Source of the DNA: Holosporales bacterium
Lineage (GTDB): Bacteria; Pseudomonadota; Alphaproteobacteria; BNTO01
DNA: 35,344 nt
Assembly (NCBI GenBank): GCA_031257795.1
Contig: JAIRNW010000011.1
Span: 1-35,344, forward strand
Direction: 5' to 3'
Below, in pieces: positions 28,834 through 35,344 of the stretch. The notes beneath the pieces are model-generated. The model made no database searches and had not been told where the DNA came from. It saw only the letters and a program-made list of their open reading frames with translations. Each line of letters starts with the position of its first letter. Within the stretch, counting starts at the first letter, position 1. A program made the translations under genes and the position numbers.

Positions 28834-30189
28834 ATGAGTGTAAATATTGTTCATTTAAAGAATCTGACACAAGCGAACGAAGAGAAAGGCGATTCAAAAG
28901 AAAATGTGAGCGGGGCGGAGGCCGCCAGCCAGCGGAATAGACCTGTTGCAAATCTTATTGATAGAAAGAACGAGTCAATATACCTAGACTCCCCGGCCAC
29001 AACCCAGTGCGACAAACGGGTTTTCGATAAAATGGCCCCATATTTTTGCGATTTTTATGGTAATGCGCACTCTAAAAACCACGTGTATGGCTGGCTGTCG
29101 GAAGAGGCTGTCGACGTGGCCAGGAAGCAAATTGCAGATTTGCTTGGCGCGGAAGAGAAGGAAATTGTTTTTACCAGCGGAGCAACAGAAGCTAACGTTA
29201 TAGCGATTCGCGGTGTTGTTGACCTACATAGATACAGCAAAAAACGCAGCAAAATCCACGTTATCACCTCAGCAATCGAGCACAAATCTATCCTAAATTG
29301 CTGCAAGCAGCTCGAAGAGGAAGGCGTGCGCGTAACGTATTTGCCCGTCAATCACGACGGCCTCATACAGCTTGATGACTTAAAGAGCGCAATCTCCGAA
29401 GACACCGTCTTGGTTTCAATCATGGCCGTAAACAACGAACTCGGCGTAATCCAGCCAATCGAAGAAATAGGGGCGGTCTGCGAAGAAAGAGGCGTCGCCT
29501 TCCACTCCGATATCACGCAAGCCGTCGGCAAAATGCCCCTCAACCTGCGCTCCTTCCCAATCGCTCTCGCCAGCCTATCCTCGCACAAAATATACGGCCC
29601 CAAAGGGATTGGCGCCCTATTCGTCAGGAAAAAACCTCACGTCAAGTTGCGCTCCATCTTCCCAGGAGGTGGGCAAGAGCGCGGCATTCGCGGGGGCACG
29701 CTGGCTGTGCAGCTGTGTGTCGGGTTTGGAGAAGCCTGCCGCCTCCTTTCCTGCGAATTCACGCAAGATTTTGCCAGAATCGCTAAGCTCGAAAAGCTTT
29801 TAATAGACAAAATTTTGGGCAACATCCCTCTCGCCAAATTAAACGGCTCCAGGGAGCACAAGGTTCCGCACATATCCAACTTCGCCTTTCCTTTCGTTGA
29901 GGGCGAAAGCATCATTATCGGCCTGAAAAACGTGTGCGTGTCGACTGGATCGGCCTGCACCTCTTCGTCACTGGAGCCATCCCATGTCTTGCAAGCCATT
30001 AACGCAGACGAATACTCAATACATTCATCCATACGCATAGGGCTCGGCCGCTTCACAACGCAAGAAGAGGTCGAGTTTGCTATAGACAAGTTGGTGGTGG
30101 CAGTGGAAAAATTGAGGGAAATCAGCCCTCTCTGGGAGATGTATCAAGACGGCGTGGATTTCAGTGCAGTTAATTGGGCGCAAACGTGA
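28834..30189 (+). CDS. iscS: Cysteine desulfurase
   Basis: A PLP enzyme that takes sulfur from cysteine for Fe-S clusters and tRNA thiolation. It has 451 aa from the ATG at 28834 (GGAGG 4 nt upstream). The aminotransferase class V fold begins near residue 49 (IYLDSPATTQ). The PLP lysine is Lys252 in SHKIYGPKG, with AIEHKS and SDITQAVGK before it. The catalytic cysteine is Cys375 in STGSACTSS. The first ~48 residues, polar and Ser/Glu-rich, are extra relative to E. coli IscS. The stop overlaps the obg start. Confidence 0.95.
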   Translation: MSVNIVHLKNLTQANEEKGDSKENVSGAEAASQRNRPVANLIDRKNESIYLDSPATTQCDKRVFDKMAPYFCDFYGNAHSKNHVYGWLSEEAVDVARKQIADLLGAEEKEIVFTSGATEANVIAIRGVVDLHRYSKKRSKIHVITSAIEHKSILNCCKQLEEEGVRVTYLPVNHDGLIQLDDLKSAISEDTVLVSIMAVNNELGVIQPIEEIGAVCEERGVAFHSDITQAVGKMPLNLRSFPIALASLSSHKIYGPKGIGALFVRKKPHVKLRSIFPGGGQERGIRGGTLAVQLCVGFGEACRLLSCEFTQDFARIAKLEKLLIDKILGNIPLAKLNGSREHKVPHISNFAFPFVEGESIIIGLKNVCVSTGSACTSSSLEPSHVLQAINADEYSIHSSIRIGLGRFTTQEEVEFAIDKLVVAVEKLREISPLWEMYQDGVDFSAVNWAQT

Positions 30190-31175
30190 AATTTTTGGAT
30201 GAAGCGAAAGTCTTTATAAAATCAGGAGATGGCGGTAACGGCTGTCTCAGCTTTCGGCACGAGAAATTTCTGGAGTTCGGCGGGCCTAATGGGGGCAACG
30301 GCGGGCGCGGCGGCGATATTTTTGTTGAGGCTATCTCCAATTTAAACACACTAATCGACTACCGCTATCAGCAGCATTTCCGCGCCAAGAAGGGGCAAAA
30401 TGGCATGGGAAGCAGCATGACTGGCGCTAACGGAGACTCGCTCACGCTGAAGGTTCCGGTTGGAACGCAGGTGTTGGAGGAGGACAAAGAAAGCGTTATT
30501 TGCGATATGGTAACGGAGGGACAAATGGTCTGCCTGCTACATGGCGGCAAAGGCGGCTATGGCAACGAGTTCTACAAATCCTCCACGAACCGCGCCCCCA
30601 GGCGTGCCGACGCCGGGCAGGCAGGCTCTGAAAAATGGATTTGGCTGCAGCTTAAGCTGATTGCGGATGTTGGGCTGGTTGGGCTGCCTAATGCCGGGAA
30701 GTCCACGATTTTGCAGGCCGTTAGCCGGGCAAATCCAAAGATTGCGGACTACGAGTTCACGACGCTGATCCCGCAATTGGGTGTTGTGCGGTGCTTAGGT
30801 GGAGAGTTTGTGTTGGCGGATTTGCCGGGCCTGATTAGCGAGGCGAGTCAGGGGAGAGGGCTTGGATATAAATTTTTGAGGCATACCGAGCGTTGCGCTA
30901 TTTTGCTGCACGTTGTGGACGTGTCTAAGGGGAGCGTGCTGCAGGCGTATATGATGATACGCGAGGAGCTGGAGGCATACGGGCACGGCCTGGCGCAGAA
31001 GCCGGAGGTGGTGGTGCTGAATAAGAAGGAGCTCGTGTCAGAAAAGTGTCTGAAAGAGGAGATTGCAGCTTTGCAGCGAAAGGTGCAAGGGCCGGTTTTT
31101 GCTGTTTCGGCGCTGTTGAGGGATAGCCTTTCCGAGTTGGTAAAATATATATACACGGTCGCAAAAGGTTTGTAA
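30186..31175 (+). CDS. obg: GTPase Obg (CgtA)
   Basis: A 50S-assembly GTPase. It has 329 aa from the GTG at 30186, which overlaps the iscS stop (GTGA). The glycine-rich Obg fold is complete (SGDGGNGCLSFRHEKF, GGPNGGNGGRGGD and HGGKGGYGN). The G domain has G1 GLPNAGKST (166-174), the switch FTTLIPQLGVV, G3 DLPGL and G5 SALL. G4 reads NKKE (279-282) instead of NKxD, so the base-specificity aspartate is glutamate. There is no C-terminal extension, as in short Obg proteins. An upstream TTG at 30174 is in frame but lies inside iscS. Confidence 0.95.
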   Translation: MKFLDEAKVFIKSGDGGNGCLSFRHEKFLEFGGPNGGNGGRGGDIFVEAISNLNTLIDYRYQQHFRAKKGQNGMGSSMTGANGDSLTLKVPVGTQVLEEDKESVICDMVTEGQMVCLLHGGKGGYGNEFYKSSTNRAPRRADAGQAGSEKWIWLQLKLIADVGLVGLPNAGKSTILQAVSRANPKIADYEFTTLIPQLGVVRCLGGEFVLADLPGLISEASQGRGLGYKFLRHTERCAILLHVVDVSKGSVLQAYMMIREELEAYGHGLAQKPEVVVLNKKELVSEKCLKEEIAALQRKVQGPVFAVSALLRDSLSELVKYIYTVAKGL

Positions 31176-31312
31176 GAACCCGTTGACATAATGATTTAAA
31201 TTGGTCTTTTCTGCGTCGAATCCGGTTCGAAGCTAATGTACGTTTAGTACACTCCGCTTCTGCTCTCCGTTTCTCCTGAAAAATCCTCAATTAAATCTTA
31301 TGTCAACGGGTT
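31175..31312. repeat. Palindromic element with AGAACCCGTTG ends, copy 2
   Basis: Starts at the last base of the obg stop: AGAACCCGTTGACATAATG, then ATTTAAA. It ends with CTTATGTCAACGGGTT. The reverse-complement interior reads CAGGAGAAACGGAGAGCAGA, GTGTACTAAACGTACAT and CGAACCGGATTCGACGCAG, which matches the core of the acs element. A short remnant (GTTCGTCGAATTTTGGTG, about 31318) follows it. It interrupts the gap between obg and trmD. Confidence 0.92.
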
Positions 31313-31341
31313 ATAAGTTCGTCGAATTTTGGTGTTAAAAA

Positions 31342-32145
31342 ATGTGGACAGCAAGCGTTTTAACTTTATTCCCAGAAATGTTTCCGGGCCCACTTGCTTA
31401 TTCTCTTGCTGGGAAAGGTTTGCAGCGTAAAATCTGGAACCTGTGCGTAACTCAGATTCGCGATTTTGCAACCGACAAACACCATTCCGTCGACGACACC
31501 AGCTGTGGGCACAATGCCGGAATGGTAATGAGGCCGGACGTTGTGAATAGCGCCCTCGAATACGCAGTAAGTAATTTTGCTAAAGTGGGTGTGGAGCGGG
31601 GAGGCGGTCAAAGGCCACCAGACGTTAGCTCAGTTTTCGACGAGCCTCGAGAGGCTGCCGCAAAGCCAGCGATTATATATATGACGCCGCGCGGCTTCCC
31701 ACTCACGCAAAAGATGGTTCACAAATTCGCGGAAGGCAGCGGCGTAGTCATATTATGCGGAAGATACGAAGGGGTCGACGAGCGCGTAATCGAATTGTGG
31801 CGGGAAGAGCGAGGCTTGCGGGAAATTTGCGTTGGGGATTATGTGTTGTCAGGAGGGGAAATCCCCGCTTTGACCCTGATTGACGCGTGCGTGCGTTTGC
31901 TTCCGAATATTGTTCACAACGAAGTTTCTCTAATTTCTGAGAGTTTCGAGCTGGATTTGCTTGAATTTCCACAGTATACTAGACCTTGTGAGTGGATGGG
32001 CAAGTGTGTGCCGGAGGTTTTGCTGTCGGGTGACCACAAACGGATGTTGGTCTGGCAATTGCGCGAGGCGGAGAGGATTACTGAGGAGCGGAGGCCGGAC
32101 GTGTGGTCTGCTTATGTGCGGAAGAATGGGGGGCGAGGGGCCTGA
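31342..32145 (+). CDS. trmD: tRNA (guanine-N1)-methyltransferase
   Basis: Makes m1G37 in tRNAs with a G36. It has 267 aa, a SPOUT knot methyltransferase. Blocks: SVLTLFPEMFPGPLAYSLAG, IRDFATDKHHSVDDTSCG, the knot ILCGRYEGVDERVIE and EICVGDYVLSGGEIPALTLI, followed by LLEFPQYTRPCEWMG and the C-terminal VLLSGDHKRMLVWQL. The loop that is usually GGGxGM reads GHNAGM here. The start is the ATG at 31342. It is followed by rplS after a remnant of a palindromic element. The obg-trmD-rplS order may be one operon. Confidence 0.95.
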   Translation: MWTASVLTLFPEMFPGPLAYSLAGKGLQRKIWNLCVTQIRDFATDKHHSVDDTSCGHNAGMVMRPDVVNSALEYAVSNFAKVGVERGGGQRPPDVSSVFDEPREAAAKPAIIYMTPRGFPLTQKMVHKFAEGSGVVILCGRYEGVDERVIELWREERGLREICVGDYVLSGGEIPALTLIDACVRLLPNIVHNEVSLISESFELDLLEFPQYTRPCEWMGKCVPEVLLSGDHKRMLVWQLREAERITEERRPDVWSAYVRKNGGRGA

Positions 32146-32146
32146 G

Positions 32147-32181
32147 CGGCGAATTGACGAGCCGGCAAACTTTTTGTGGCT
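32147..32181 (+). repeat. Palindromic element end between trmD and rplS
   Basis: GGCGAATTGACGAGCCGGCA-AACTTTTTGTGGC is the right end alone, one base after the trmD stop. It separates trmD from rplS, which are often adjacent. Confidence 0.75.
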
Positions 32182-32201
32182 GAGATCAAATGGAGGAAAG
32201 G

Positions 32202-32561
32202 ATGAACTTATTACAACAAGTAGAACAAGAACATATTAGTAAGTTGCTCAAGGGAAAGGAGATTCCACCTTTTAAAGCCGGCGATAATGTTCGCGTGAGC
32301 ATCAAAATTAAGGAAGGGGATAACGAGAGGGTGCAGGCCTTTGAGGGCACCGTGATCGGCCGGAAAAACCGCGGAATCAATTCTTCTTTCCGGGTGCGCA
32401 AGGTGTCTTACGGAGTTGGCGTGGAGCGGGTGTTTCCTTTGTATTCTCCAAACATCGACATAAAAAGGGTACGAGAGGGGCGAGTGAGACGCGCAAAATT
32501 GTACTATTTGCGGAGCCGCTCAGGGAAAAGCGCGAAGATTGCCCAGCTGACCCACTTCTAA
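32202..32561 (+). CDS. rplS: 50S ribosomal protein L19
   Basis: A 119-aa protein at the 30S-50S interface. From MNLLQQVEQEHISKLL it shows the L19 pattern: PPFKAGDNVRVSIKIKEGDN, ERVQAFEGTVIGRKNRGINS, SFRVRKVSYGVGVERVFPLY and SPNIDIKRVREGRVRRAKLY, ending YLRSRSGKSAKI. GGAGG precedes the ATG at 32202 by 4-5 nt; the in-frame ATG at 32190 lies before that ribosome site. It is the last gene of the iscS-rplS stretch. Confidence 0.97.
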   Translation: MNLLQQVEQEHISKLLKGKEIPPFKAGDNVRVSIKIKEGDNERVQAFEGTVIGRKNRGINSSFRVRKVSYGVGVERVFPLYSPNIDIKRVREGRVRRAKLYYLRSRSGKSAKIAQLTHF

Positions 32562-32589
32562 CCTAGCGTTTCTTGAAATTTCGATATGT

Positions 32590-32611
32590 CGCGCCAATGG
32601 TCGATGGCGCG
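32590..32611 (+). terminator. Stem-loop downstream of rplS
   Basis: CGCGCCA (32590-32596) and TGGCGCG (32605-32611) form a perfect 7-bp GC-rich stem with an 8-nt loop, 29 bp past the rplS stop. There is no T run after it, so it may be a terminator, an RNA-stabilising hairpin or an operator. Confidence 0.4.
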
Positions 32612-32805
32612 GCTCGTGTGCTGTGGTGACATTTCGTAGCGCACCGCACGGTCAGAACCAACCTCACGGTAAAGGCCTGAACTTCGTTTTTGCATCAAAT
32701 CAACAGTTCAGCAAAGATTTTTGAGGCCTTGCAGGAATTGGTGCTTGATTCCCCAATTTTTTTATGTGACCAATATACTGTTGTTAGGTAGTTTTTAGGA
32801 TGGTT

Positions 32806-34305
32806 ATGCGTTTTTGTTATAAGAAGTTACTGAAGCACGCTTCGATCGGTAGCTGTGTGTTATGTAGTGTGTTTTGTTGTCAGAGTTTGTTCGCTGGGCT
32901 TTGGGGGAGCAAAGCGTCAAGTCAGGCGAACGTAGAAGCGGGAAATACAGCTCAACAGCAACAAGTTCATGAAGGAATTGTTAAACCAAATCAGCACACT
33001 GCAGCTAACGGCAAAAAGTCTGCGAGTGGTACAATGCCTCAATCGTCCTATCAAAGAAACCTAGGGGCCCCAGTTATAGCAGAATACGATGTGTACTCAC
33101 GGCCATTAGATCATTATAGGTCTGGTGGGAAAGGAGCAAATGGAATTGTTAAACCAAATCAGTTCACTGCAGCTAACGGCAAAAAGTCTGCGAGTGGTAC
33201 AATGCCTCAATCGTTCCATCAAAGAAACCTATTGGCCCCAGTTATAGCAGAATACGGTGTGTACTCACGGCCATTAGATTTTCTTATGCCTGGTCCGAAA
33301 GGAATGTCCGAATGTGAACGCGCTCATTACTCTAAAGGAAGGAAACGGAATAGCTTGTCGAGTAAAAATGCAAAGAATAACGAGATTCACAGCCTCCGAG
33401 AGTTATGCAAAGGATGTGAATGTCCAGAGGAAGTTCCGCTGGTAAAGAACAAGCCAATTTATCAGCCTAAGCCACATGGTTGGGATAAACAGCAACGACG
33501 AGTCGATGAAGAGTTTCCGGATGAAGAGTTTCTGGATGAAGAGTTTCCGGGGGATCCTTTGGTGTCGCAAATTGGAAGCGCCAAGGCTAAAGCGCCAGAT
33601 GTTACTGGACCTCTTTCGAAACCTTCAAATGATGATAAATGTTCGCCTGAGTCTCCATATGCGGCAAAGCAACTTCGTATAGCTAGAAGTATTGCAGAGA
33701 GGCAGCGTGATACAGCGAGGCGTGTTGCAAGGAAACTGGCAGAACAGCAAATGGAACGGACAGGGCGGCCGAAGAAAAAGGACACGCCTAAGTCGGAGCA
33801 CGTCCCATCCCCTAAAGAACTGCGTGACTCGGACGGAAGGGCAAACGCTAAGGGAATAAAGGGACGGTCGATAGTATATACTGCCCCGCTAGATGTCGAT
33901 GGCCGCGGATTAGGTCCTCATCATGATGGCGATGATCGCAGTGGCTATACTGCCCCGCTAGATGTTAATGGCAGCGGATTAGGTCCTCGTCATGATGGCG
34001 ATGATCACAGTAGCTGTACTGCCCCGCTAGATGTCGACGGCAGCGGATTAGGTCCTCGTCATGATGGCGATGATCGCAGTGGCTATACTGCCCCGCTAGG
34101 TGTTGATGGCAGCGGATTAGGTCCTCGTCATGGTGGCGATGATCACAGTGGCTGTTTAGATGAAAAGGAGACTGCTGAAGATTCACAAAAACCAACATTG
34201 TTTCCTTTTGATCCTATTATTGCGCCTCGTGCAACAAGTATAAAAGCCGCAAAGCGTGGCCAGGAGGCTTCAACAGGCCCTTGGAGCAAAATCACTTCGA
34301 AGTAA
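32806..34305 (+). CDS. Repeat-rich secreted protein, unknown function
   Basis: A 499-aa protein from the ATG at 32806 (AGGA 5 nt upstream; an ATG at 32800 is also in frame). It has a signal peptide (MRFCYKKLLKHASIGSCVLC, SVFCCQSLFA). Two ~46-aa repeats follow, each with GIVKPNQ..TAANGKKSASGT and APVIAEY.VYSRPLD (138 bp each, 168 bp apart). Then come a CKGCECPEE motif, an acidic DEEFPDEEFLDEEFPGD run, a basic helix-prone segment and four 23-aa repeats (YTAPLDVDGRGLGPHHDGDD). No domain is recognised. Rapidly changing repeats in an exported protein suggest an antigen or effector. Confidence 0.7.
   Translation: MRFCYKKLLKHASIGSCVLCSVFCCQSLFAGLWGSKASSQANVEAGNTAQQQQVHEGIVKPNQHTAANGKKSASGTMPQSSYQRNLGAPVIAEYDVYSRPLDHYRSGGKGANGIVKPNQFTAANGKKSASGTMPQSFHQRNLLAPVIAEYGVYSRPLDFLMPGPKGMSECERAHYSKGRKRNSLSSKNAKNNEIHSLRELCKGCECPEEVPLVKNKPIYQPKPHGWDKQQRRVDEEFPDEEFLDEEFPGDPLVSQIGSAKAKAPDVTGPLSKPSNDDKCSPESPYAAKQLRIARSIAERQRDTARRVARKLAEQQMERTGRPKKKDTPKSEHVPSPKELRDSDGRANAKGIKGRSIVYTAPLDVDGRGLGPHHDGDDRSGYTAPLDVNGSGLGPRHDGDDHSSCTAPLDVDGSGLGPRHDGDDRSGYTAPLGVDGSGLGPRHGGDDHSGCLDEKETAEDSQKPTLFPFDPIIAPRATSIKAAKRGQEASTGPWSKITSK
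32974..33279 (+). repeat. Two 138-bp direct repeats in the secreted protein gene
   Basis: 32974-33111 and 33142-33279 are nearly identical, with a 30-bp spacer. Both start GGAATTGTTAAACCAAATCA and end GTACTCACGGCCATTAGAT. The offset of 168 bp keeps the frame. Confidence 0.92.
33877..34152 (+). repeat. Four tandem 69-bp repeats in the secreted protein gene
   Basis: Units begin at 33877, 33946, 34015 and 34084, each starting TATACTGCCCCGCTAG or TGTACTGCCCCGCTAG and encoding 23 residues (TAPLDVDGSGLGPRHDGDDH). Units differ by a few substitutions. Units 2 and 4 carry GATGATCACAG where 1 and 3 carry GATGATCGCAG. Confidence 0.95.
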
Positions 34306-34327
34306 TGCTCTCAAATTGGCGTCTGGA

Positions 34328-34355
34328 CAACCCCCTGACACCAGGGTTGGTTTTT
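34328..34355 (+). terminator. Rho-independent-type terminator after the secreted protein gene
   Basis: CAACCC and GGGTTG form a 6-bp stem with a loop of about 10 nt, followed by GTTTTTC. It lies 22 bp past the stop codon, in the correct orientation for the plus-strand gene. Confidence 0.5.
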
Positions 34356-34465
34356 CAAAACACGGAAGAGCGGCAGGTGTGCACGAGCTCCAGGCGCCAG
34401 GGAGAATTCCTCAAAATAGCGGGGTAAAGCGGCGCGCTTGAACAAATTTTAGATCATGACCCAAC

Positions 34466-34978
34466 TCAAGTAACTGGCGCAGTGAGCCCGTCCAATTCAC
34501 TTTTGGTGCAAAAGCCAAGCACGACGGGGCTATGCGGCTCTAGGTTCCCGTAATTCCAATACGTCCTGTTCCTAATAGCCTGCACGGTCGCGCGCGTGGT
34601 GCCCAAGAACTTACAAATCTGGGCATCACTCAACTCTGGGTAGTATTTCACCAGCCAGAAGATGGCACTGGGCTTGTCCTTCCTTTTAACGATCGGCGTG
34701 TATTTCGTATTGCTCGTTCTAGACAATTGCTCGATATCCACAACGGGGCAGAGCTTCAACCTTGCCTTGGGATCGGCCTCACACCGCTTGATCTCATCCA
34801 ATGTAAGCTGAGAGGAAACGATAGGGTCGAAGCCGCACAGTTTGTCCATCTCTTCGTAAGCAATGCTCTCCACCTCCAGCAAATGCAAGCCACAGAAGCA
34901 GGCTATCTGCTCGAAAGTTAAACACGTGTTTTCTATGAGCCACACGGCCGTGGCTTTTGGCATTAATGGTTGAGTCAT
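34466..34978 (-). CDS. trcR: DUF1013/TrcR-family cell-cycle transcriptional regulator
   Basis: A 170-aa protein starting MTQPLMPKATAVWLIENTCL. Two helix-turn-helix-like segments are visible: LTFEQIACFCGLHLLEVESI (about 20-39) and LSDAQICKFLGTTRATVQAI (about 118-137). Between them is the characteristic EIKRCEADPKARLKL block. This domain (DUF1013) is conserved in Alphaproteobacteria and has been described as a cell-cycle regulator (TrcR). The length is somewhat under that of free-living relatives. The ATG at 34978 follows GGTGTGAG. The gene is convergent with the secreted protein gene. Confidence 0.88.
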   Translation of the reverse strand: MTQPLMPKATAVWLIENTCLTFEQIACFCGLHLLEVESIAYEEMDKLCGFDPIVSSQLTLDEIKRCEADPKARLKLCPVVDIEQLSRTSNTKYTPIVKRKDKPSAIFWLVKYYPELSDAQICKFLGTTRATVQAIRNRTYWNYGNLEPHSPVVLGFCTKSELDGLTAPVT

Positions 34979-35286
34979 CTCACACCCAGTAAAGCAATGA
35001 ATCTACTTTGGTTTTTCTCATAGTGCGTGGGAGTTTGCAATCCTTTTTGTGGCGGCGCTCAACACCCCGAGCGACCTCATGAAAAAAATGTGGTAAAACC
35101 TGGGTTCCTAGAAAGGTTGTGTTTACACTCGAGACATTTTCCCAATTTTATGCCAGAAATGAGGTTTTGAAATGTGTGGGGTGTTAAGAAAACAGCATTT
35201 TTGTGTTGTTTTTTGTTATTAAGCTATATATACCCATCTTGACTGACCTCTTGGAGAAAACCGAATAATGTGTTAATACTCCATCC
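34979..35286. other. Intergenic region right of trcR
   Basis: 308 bp without a gene. It contains a palindromic-element end (GCAATCCTTTTTGTGGCGGC, about 35037-35056). TTGGAG and TAATAC at a 17-bp spacing (about 35251-35279) could be a promoter just before the partial gene at the edge, but the distance to the ATG is very short. Confidence 0.4.
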
Positions 35287-35344
35287 ATGAAATACGATTT
35301 TCTGACAGACGTGGTCCGCCTCGAGTTAAAAGCTCGGCACCGCA
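35287..35344 (+). CDS. Partial CDS at the right edge, unknown
   Basis: An ATG at 35287 opens a frame of 19 codons to the end of the window (MKYDFLTDVVRLELKARHR). The fragment is too short to assign. No ribosome site precedes the ATG, so the true start may differ or the message may be near-leaderless. Confidence 0.4.
   Translation, partial: MKYDFLTDVVRLELKARHR

Noticed and set aside
30174..30185. Earlier TTG start for obg
   Set aside because: The GTG at 30186 overlaps the iscS stop in the usual coupled arrangement and gives the standard Obg N-terminus (KFLDEAKVFIKSGDGG).
31636..31670. TTCGACGAGCC inside trmD as another element insertion
   Set aside because: Only about 11 bases resemble the core and no other part of an element is present. 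The protein length is close to normal, so chance similarity is more likely.
33877..34152. Regularly spaced repeats that might suggest a CRISPR array
   Set aside because: The units are 69 bp, contiguous without unique spacers, and encode an open frame inside a larger gene.

Overview
The window looks like chromosomal DNA from an alphaproteobacterium with a host-restricted, probably intracellular, life style (Rickettsiales- or Holosporales-like). Reasons: a DUF1013/TrcR-type regulator found in Alphaproteobacteria; housekeeping genes scattered singly or in small operons; several unrecognised signal-peptide proteins built from repeats; and palindromic elements inserted in frame into conserved genes, as known for Rickettsia (RPE) and Wolbachia (WPE). 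The genus cannot be decided from the sequence alone, and no search could be run.

Layout. 1-6017: a partial secreted protein, trxA, a beta-barrel-like outer-membrane protein and a 322-aa membrane/secreted protein, with a small membrane protein on the other strand; then a minus-strand cluster of a two-TM protein, lspA, atpI, atpB and atpE. 6244-11230: acs (plus) convergent with mutS (minus). 11810-15651: a Q/N/P-rich secreted protein, a short F1-epsilon-like protein and a 687-aa repeat protein with a Sel1-like end. 15715-18869: an ABC-2 exporter operon (ATPase and two permeases, joined by short spacing or overlap). 19064-22526: pgpA, rpmH-rnpA, era, tRNA-Glu(CTC), rpmG. 23034-24829: a phzF-like gene and miaA. 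25329-28231: three consecutive signal-peptide/TM/coiled-coil proteins, two of them clear paralogues with cysteine-rich tails. 28436-32561: an IscA-like gene, iscS, obg, trmD and rplS. 32806-34305: a second repeat-rich secreted protein. 34466-34978: trcR. A partial gene runs off the right end.

The most striking feature is a superfamily of roughly 100-170 bp imperfect palindromes. Copies share a core (CAGGAG, a central GTAC..CGTAC and TTCGACGAACC) but carry different terminal inverted repeats: GTCACAAAAAG; TATAGCCAATCACAA; or AGAACCCGTTG-type ends. They lie between genes and also in frame inside acs and rnpA, inside the signal peptide of the outer-membrane protein, at the N-terminus of the Q/N/P-rich protein, and across the stop codons of era and the outer-membrane protein gene. 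Different coding insertions use different reading frames of the same strand. No transposase was found that could move them. A separate third repeat family occurs twice (20904-20991 and 28254-28345).

Together the genes cover energy metabolism (F0 subunits, acetyl-CoA synthetase), translation and RNA processing (rpmH, rnpA, rpmG, rplS, trmD, miaA, era, obg), iron-sulfur assembly, DNA repair and envelope biogenesis (lspA, pgpA, ABC export). Interspersed are fast-evolving secreted proteins that are candidates for host interaction.
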